Assembly: GCA_031253365.1 (NCBI GenBank) | Contig: JAIRWE010000112.1 | Coordinates: 1 to 25,564, forward strand | Direction: 5' to 3' | Source of the DNA: Oscillospiraceae bacterium | Lineage (GTDB): Bacteria > Bacillota > Clostridia > Oscillospirales > Ruminococcaceae | Length of the DNA: 25,564 bases | Notes under the pieces: model-generated | Database searches by the model: none | Seen by the model: the letters and a program-made list of their open reading frames with translations, nothing else | Told to the model about the DNA's origin: nothing | Position numbers and translations under genes: made by a program | Shown: piece by piece, positions 22,700 through 25,564 of the stretch | Layout: every line of letters begins with the position of its first letter | Numbering within the stretch: position 1 is the first letter of the stretch

Positions 22700-23323
22700 A
22701 TGGGCAAGTCTGCGAAAATACGGGAGCGGTACGACCTTAACGAATTGTCGGACGTTATCGAAAGGGCAAGCCGTTCGCTTTGCGGCGCGGTGAGGTATGT
22801 CCGCGCGGTCGCGGAAAGCGAGTTTTATAACGTCAACGTAAAGGATTTGTTTAAGATAAGCCTTTCGGACATAACCAACCCCGCCATCCTCTCCAATCTC
22901 GGCGTTTGCGCCGAAACAAAGTCCGAAGCGTTAAACGGCGCCGGATTCAGCCGCGTCGCGAACATGGTGTTTTACGCCTTCGCGGTGAGGCTGCCGTTTT
23001 TCAGGCGGGCGGAAGACGGCGTTTTCGTGAAGGACTCGCGGCTTTCGGCTTTGTATGAAACGTGCGTGAGCAAAGGCGCGGAAAATTACGGCGGCATAAT
23101 TCACGACGACTTCAAATCCATGATGAAGGCGGCGAAAAGACGCGAAACGCAGCCGCCCTTCACAGCGGAATGGTTCAGGCGGTGGGTGTATTCCGAAGGG
23201 GGCGAATTAGCCGCGATTAACAACAGGAATATGTTCTTGCTCGGTTGCGCGGACGCGCTGTTCCCGCTCTACCACGCGGCTTTGTGGGAAAAGCTGACCG
23301 AAATGTTCGGCGAGAAGGAGTGA
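22700..23323 (+). CDS. Uncharacterised 207-residue protein after the GGDEF-EAL gene
   Basis: I do not recognise this protein. It has no signal peptide or clear membrane segment and looks mainly helical and soluble, with mixed charge and several aromatic-rich stretches (VANMVFYAFAVRLPFF, AEWFRRWVY, ADALFPLYHAALWEKL). It begins MGKSAKIRERYDLNELSDVIERA. The gene lies nine bases after the GGDEF-EAL stop with GAGGTG five bases before its ATG, and precedes a strong terminator, so the two genes form a two-gene operon. A role linked to c-di-GMP turnover or its target is inferred from position only. Base composition matches the chromosome. Confidence 0.8.
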   Translation: MGKSAKIRERYDLNELSDVIERASRSLCGAVRYVRAVAESEFYNVNVKDLFKISLSDITNPAILSNLGVCAETKSEALNGAGFSRVANMVFYAFAVRLPFFRRAEDGVFVKDSRLSALYETCVSKGAENYGGIIHDDFKSMMKAAKRRETQPPFTAEWFRRWVYSEGGELAAINNRNMFLLGCADALFPLYHAALWEKLTEMFGEKE

Positions 23324-23353
23324 GCGGGGGGAATTGACGCGGGCTTCGGTAAA

Positions 23354-23390
23354 AAAAACAGCCGTTGTTTTGGCGGCTGTTTTTGTTTTT
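23354..23390. terminator. Rho-independent terminator, probably bidirectional
   Basis: AAAAACAGCCG (23354-23364), a nine-base loop, and CGGCTGTTTTT (23374-23384) form an 11-bp perfect stem followed by more T residues. A-rich sequence precedes the stem, so it can also terminate the converging gene at 23419-24366. It ends the GGDEF-EAL operon. Confidence 0.92.
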
Positions 23391-23418
23391 CGGCGAAAAC
23401 CCCGTAATTTCCATCCCC

Positions 23419-24366
23419 TCACGCCTTGACGTCAAGAATGTATCTGTTCATAAAATCATCGCGGTAGTCTTGATAACTTTCATATCTCAGCCGCATATAA
23501 TTTTGCATAAAATCGGATAAGCCGTCGCTGATTGAGAACAGATTGTCCCACATGAACAACCCGCCTTTGATGTTGGCGCTTAAAAGCAGAAAGTCGGTAT
23601 AACCGATATTCTTGGCGGACGTTGACGCCCCCATGTTCATAAGCGCTTCCTCGGCGGCTTTGTAAGAGGTTTCCGCGCCGTTTTTCTTGTACAAGCCCAA
23701 GAACGTGTCGGCGAAAAGTTGCCCCTGCTTCCTCCCGCTTTCCCAAAAAGCGTCAAACGAATTCTCGACCAAAATATCGCCCATGGCGACATAATTAACC
23801 CCGTCCTTTTCGTGGCTGACATAAGCGTGGTCAACCGCGCTCCAAACCTGGCTCATGTCCTGAGCGGCTATATACCGCGAAAAGGAAGCGAACGCCCTGT
23901 CCAAGAATTGGCTGTGCTTTTGATTGTCGCCGTTTATGTCGTTTTTTACGGCGTCGTAGGCCGAAACCAGCCGCTCAAAGTTAAAGGTCGGACCGTATAT
24001 GCCTCTTTCGGCGGCGTCCGCTCTCGCCATTTTGCTCATTTCGTCCATGAGCAGGCGAATCATACCCGCTTCTTTTTCGTCGGCTCCGTTAAGCTCCAAA
24101 GAGAAATCCGCCAAATTCTCAACGGTTAAGCCCATGATTTGCGCAATCCTGACGTCGTTCAAATTAAAAGTCACGCCGGCGGGTTCGACTTTAACGCTCC
24201 CGACGTAAGCGGACTCGTCGGCGAATTCTTCCAGACGGACAATGTCTTGATTTTGTCTGAACAAGGGTTCGCCGGGTTCTTCCTCTTTTTTATTCACGAC
24301 GACGGTGTTGTTTTTGAACAAATGAGCATAAGCGCCGCCTGTGTCGGGTAGTTTGTCGGTTACCAT
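23419..24366 (-). CDS. Uncharacterised 315-residue protein under a sigma-28-like promoter
   Basis: I do not recognise this protein. It is soluble-looking, acidic and helical, without signal peptide. Visible features are an acidic linker (KKEEEPGEPLF), LNDVRIAQIMGLTVENLADFSLELNG, then a helical body with many aromatics (IAAQDMSQVWSAVDHAYVSH, NSFDAFWESGRKQGQLFADTFLG) and a C-terminus YQDYRDDFMNRYILDVKA. ATG 24366 is chosen over GTG 24375, since AAGGAG is ten bases before the former and only one before the latter. It diverges from the 24542-25072 gene, and both have sigma-28-like promoters, so a link to motility or cell-surface processes is inferred. It ends 28 bases from the bidirectional terminator. 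Confidence 0.82.
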   Translation of the reverse strand: MVTDKLPDTGGAYAHLFKNNTVVVNKKEEEPGEPLFRQNQDIVRLEEFADESAYVGSVKVEPAGVTFNLNDVRIAQIMGLTVENLADFSLELNGADEKEAGMIRLLMDEMSKMARADAAERGIYGPTFNFERLVSAYDAVKNDINGDNQKHSQFLDRAFASFSRYIAAQDMSQVWSAVDHAYVSHEKDGVNYVAMGDILVENSFDAFWESGRKQGQLFADTFLGLYKKNGAETSYKAAEEALMNMGASTSAKNIGYTDFLLLSANIKGGLFMWDNLFSISDGLSDFMQNYMRLRYESYQDYRDDFMNRYILDVKA

Positions 24367-24410
24367 AATATTCACGCTCCTTCAAGGTTTTCGCGAACTG
24401 CCTACATTTA

Positions 24411-24437
24411 CTATCGTCAAACAATCGTAAAAATTCA
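24411..24437 (-). promoter_or_regulatory. Sigma-28-like promoter, leftward
   Basis: On the minus strand TGAATTTT (24437-24430), 11 bases, GACGATAG (24418-24411). The flagellar sigma-28/SigD consensus is TAAAGTTT-N11-GCCGATAA; 6 of 8 match in each box and the spacing is exact. No sigma-A boxes are evident for this gene. Confidence 0.55.
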
Positions 24438-24438
24438 G

Positions 24439-24471
24439 CCCTCCGCGAAAAAATTTTTTCACGCGGGGGGG
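24439..24471. other. GC-clamped A6T6 palindrome between divergent promoters
   Basis: CCCTCCGCG, six As and six Ts, two bases, then CGCG and six Gs. The outer arms can pair over about nine positions with one G-T pair, and the A6T6 core is self-complementary. It lies exactly between the two sigma-28-like promoters. It may be a bent-DNA spacer or a protein-binding site; no trailing T run makes it a standard terminator. Confidence 0.45.
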
Positions 24472-24475
24472 TGGC

Positions 24476-24502
24476 TAAGGTTTCGCGAAAGTCTGACGAT
24501 AA
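24476..24502 (+). promoter_or_regulatory. Sigma-28-like promoter, rightward
   Basis: TAAGGTTT (24476-24483), 11 bases, GACGATAA (24495-24502): one mismatch to the sigma-28 consensus in each box with exact spacing. Transcription would begin near 24508, about 34 bases before the ATG at 24542. A weaker sigma-A alternative, CTGACG-N16-TATAAT ending at 24520, overlaps it but would start the transcript almost on the ribosome site. Confidence 0.62.
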
Positions 24503-24541
24503 TATAGTCGGGATTATAATAAATTCGCGGAGGTAAATATC

Positions 24542-25072
24542 ATGCGTATAAGTGAGGTAAACGCCGAGAATTACAAAGAATACCTGAAAATACTCGGCGT
24601 CAAAGACACAAAACATCTCGACAAAATGTGGGGTAATAGCAATAATGCCGAGAAAAAAGATTTTTCTCACGAAGCTCGTGAAGCCCGTATGGTTGCTTTG
24701 GGTTATATCGAAGAAGGAATGCTTATAAGAGATGGTGATACAAGTTGGCGGAAAATCGTTCCCGTTTCCGATGAGATTAAAAATAAGCTCGTTGAAGTTG
24801 TCAGAAGGCAAACTTTGGCAAACGGCGACTTAAAGGGCTATGCCCGTGACGGAGATGAAATCGGAGCCATATTTAAAGAATATCGCAAGACCGTTGCTCC
24901 AAGCGACCGATTGTCCGTTACGTATACTCTCAGCCGGATAGTACAGGCGGAAACTCAGCGAATTGATGATTATGTACACGCCAATGTTCCGGGATGGAAA
25001 CACGGGCAGCCGATACCCGACGACGTTCTCAAAGCCGCCGTTTCGGGCGTTGATTTCGACTTTAAGGCATAG
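24542..25072 (+). CDS. Uncharacterised 176-residue protein under a sigma-28-like promoter
   Basis: I do not recognise a characterised family. The protein starts MRISEVNAENYKEYLKILGVKD, continues with HEAREARMVALGYIEEGMLIRDGDTSWRKIVPVSDEI, a helical middle (KLVEVVRRQTLANGDLKG) and ends AAVSGVDFDFKA. It appears soluble, mixed-charge and helical. The opening recalls short Clostridia-type proteins of unknown function, but I cannot name the family with confidence. The ATG has a perfect GGAGG eight bases upstream. Composition is somewhat AT-richer than the gene to its left. It shares a divergent promoter region with the 315-residue gene, which suggests joint control by sigma-28. Confidence 0.85.
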   Translation: MRISEVNAENYKEYLKILGVKDTKHLDKMWGNSNNAEKKDFSHEAREARMVALGYIEEGMLIRDGDTSWRKIVPVSDEIKNKLVEVVRRQTLANGDLKGYARDGDEIGAIFKEYRKTVAPSDRLSVTYTLSRIVQAETQRIDDYVHANVPGWKHGQPIPDDVLKAAVSGVDFDFKA

Positions 25073-25098
25073 GGGTTCTCACTTTTTCCAAAAAAGCC

Positions 25099-25119
25099 AA
25101 GCGGGCGTCAGTCCCGCTT
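25099..25119 (+). terminator. Weak hairpin after the 176-residue gene
   Basis: AAGCGGG, seven-base loop, CCCGCTT, followed by ATTATAT rather than a clean T run. A 7-bp perfect stem 27 bases after the stop suggests a weak terminator or attenuator before the next gene. Confidence 0.5.
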
Positions 25120-25153
25120 ATTATATGAACAAGGAGCATTGGAACACGGAAAT

Positions 25154-25564
25154 ATGGTGATTGACACGAAATTCAAAATGTACTCGGATGTTCCCGGCTC
25201 GAAAGACCCCGACACGTACAGCCCTACGTTACGAGATTATCACTTGCAGCTTTGGAATAAGCCACTACCAAGCGGTGAAATGTTTGTTCTCACCGCTAAA
25301 GAGTCGGCACCTTATTACCTTTACCACAGTTCTGATTTGGGCGATTTCTGTTTAGCGAGCGACAGTATCATTCATACCTACTCAAGGTGGGGAAGGAAGC
25401 CTATTTCAGACATCGTTAAAGCGTTCCCGAAAGCGGATATTAACGCTTTTTATGACTTGGCTTCTACAATAGGCGGCTATGTCGTTTTCCCCGCGAACAA
25501 AATTGAGCGCAAGCCGACAATCAACGGAATACGCGGTATGCACCCAAAGATAAGAGACCGATTC
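25154..25564 (+). CDS. Uncharacterised protein, partial at right edge (DUF6994-like)
   Basis: The frame stays open for 137 codons to the edge. It reads MVIDTKFKMYSDVPGSKDPD, then LRDYHLQLWNKPLPSGEMF, YYLYHSSDLGDFCLASDSIIHTYSRW, IGGYVVFPANKI and PTINGIRGMHPKIRDRF. This pattern resembles small cytosolic proteins of unknown function that I associate with DUF6994, from memory only. The start is uncertain: AAGGAG at 25131-25136 is about 17 bases before ATG 25154. It fits an upstream ATG at 25125 poorly, because that ATG precedes the AAGGAG and opens only an 11-codon peptide whose TGA overlaps this ATG. Confidence 0.75.
   Translation, partial: MVIDTKFKMYSDVPGSKDPDTYSPTLRDYHLQLWNKPLPSGEMFVLTAKESAPYYLYHSSDLGDFCLASDSIIHTYSRWGRKPISDIVKAFPKADINAFYDLASTIGGYVVFPANKIERKPTINGIRGMHPKIRDRF

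Noticed and set aside
25125..25160. Leader peptide of 11 codons before the partial gene at the right edge
   Set aside because: No ribosome site precedes its ATG at 25125 and the overlap with the next ATG may be chance.

Overview
The window looks like a chromosomal segment of a Gram-positive bacterium, most likely a Clostridia-type member of the Bacillota. The evidence is strong Shine-Dalgarno sites, frequent GTG/TTG starts, chains of ATGA/GTGA overlaps, TrmFO, PlsX, a DUF6440-like small protein, a CIRCE-type operator and sigma-28-like promoters. Most of it is GC-rich core metabolism. Two stretches are visibly AT-richer, and each encodes a complete Type II restriction-modification (RM) system.

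Positions 1-5907 (minus strand): one tightly packed operon reading nadB, nadC, leuC, leuD, then an EcoRV-like endonuclease, its adenine methyltransferase, and the first codons of leuB, which runs off the left edge. The RM pair lies between leuD and leuB with a 4-base overlap to leuD and an 18-base gap to leuB, so a defence or selfish module sits inside a leucine operon. Positions 5935-7167 (plus): hflX, diverging from nadB by only 27 bases and overlapping galK tail to tail.

Positions 7155-13453 (minus): an operon from one strong promoter: DUF6440-like gene, trmFO, plsX, a trans-sulfuration enzyme, a PatB/MalY lyase and galK. Positions 13289-16253: a second RM system (controller protein, MvaI/BcnI-type endonuclease, SPPY-type amino-methyltransferase) that has entered the 5' end of the DUF6440 gene. 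It is flanked by direct repeats of 167 and 169 bp. Each repeat carries the same promoter and the first 33 codons of the DUF6440 gene, so the host operon kept its promoter and the methyltransferase gained a copy fused in frame. This matches the 'insertion with long target duplication' described for RM units. A near-perfect CIRCE (HrcA operator) lies just inside the insert.

Positions 16351-20175 (minus): a DUF3592-like membrane protein, purD, and one half of an ABC exporter whose catalytic Glu and switch His are both replaced. Positions 20285-23390 (plus): a membrane-bound GGDEF-EAL protein with a degenerate GGDEF and an apparently active EAL domain, an unknown 207-residue protein, and a terminator. 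Positions 23419-25564: two unknown genes diverging from a pair of sigma-28-like promoters, then a partial unknown gene at the right edge.

The most notable points are the two RM systems nested in core operons by different routes, the promoter and N-terminus capture by the second methyltransferase, the out-of-place CIRCE, and the divergent sigma-28 pair that may tie two unknown proteins to motility. No tRNA, rRNA, CRISPR array, integrase or transposase was seen.
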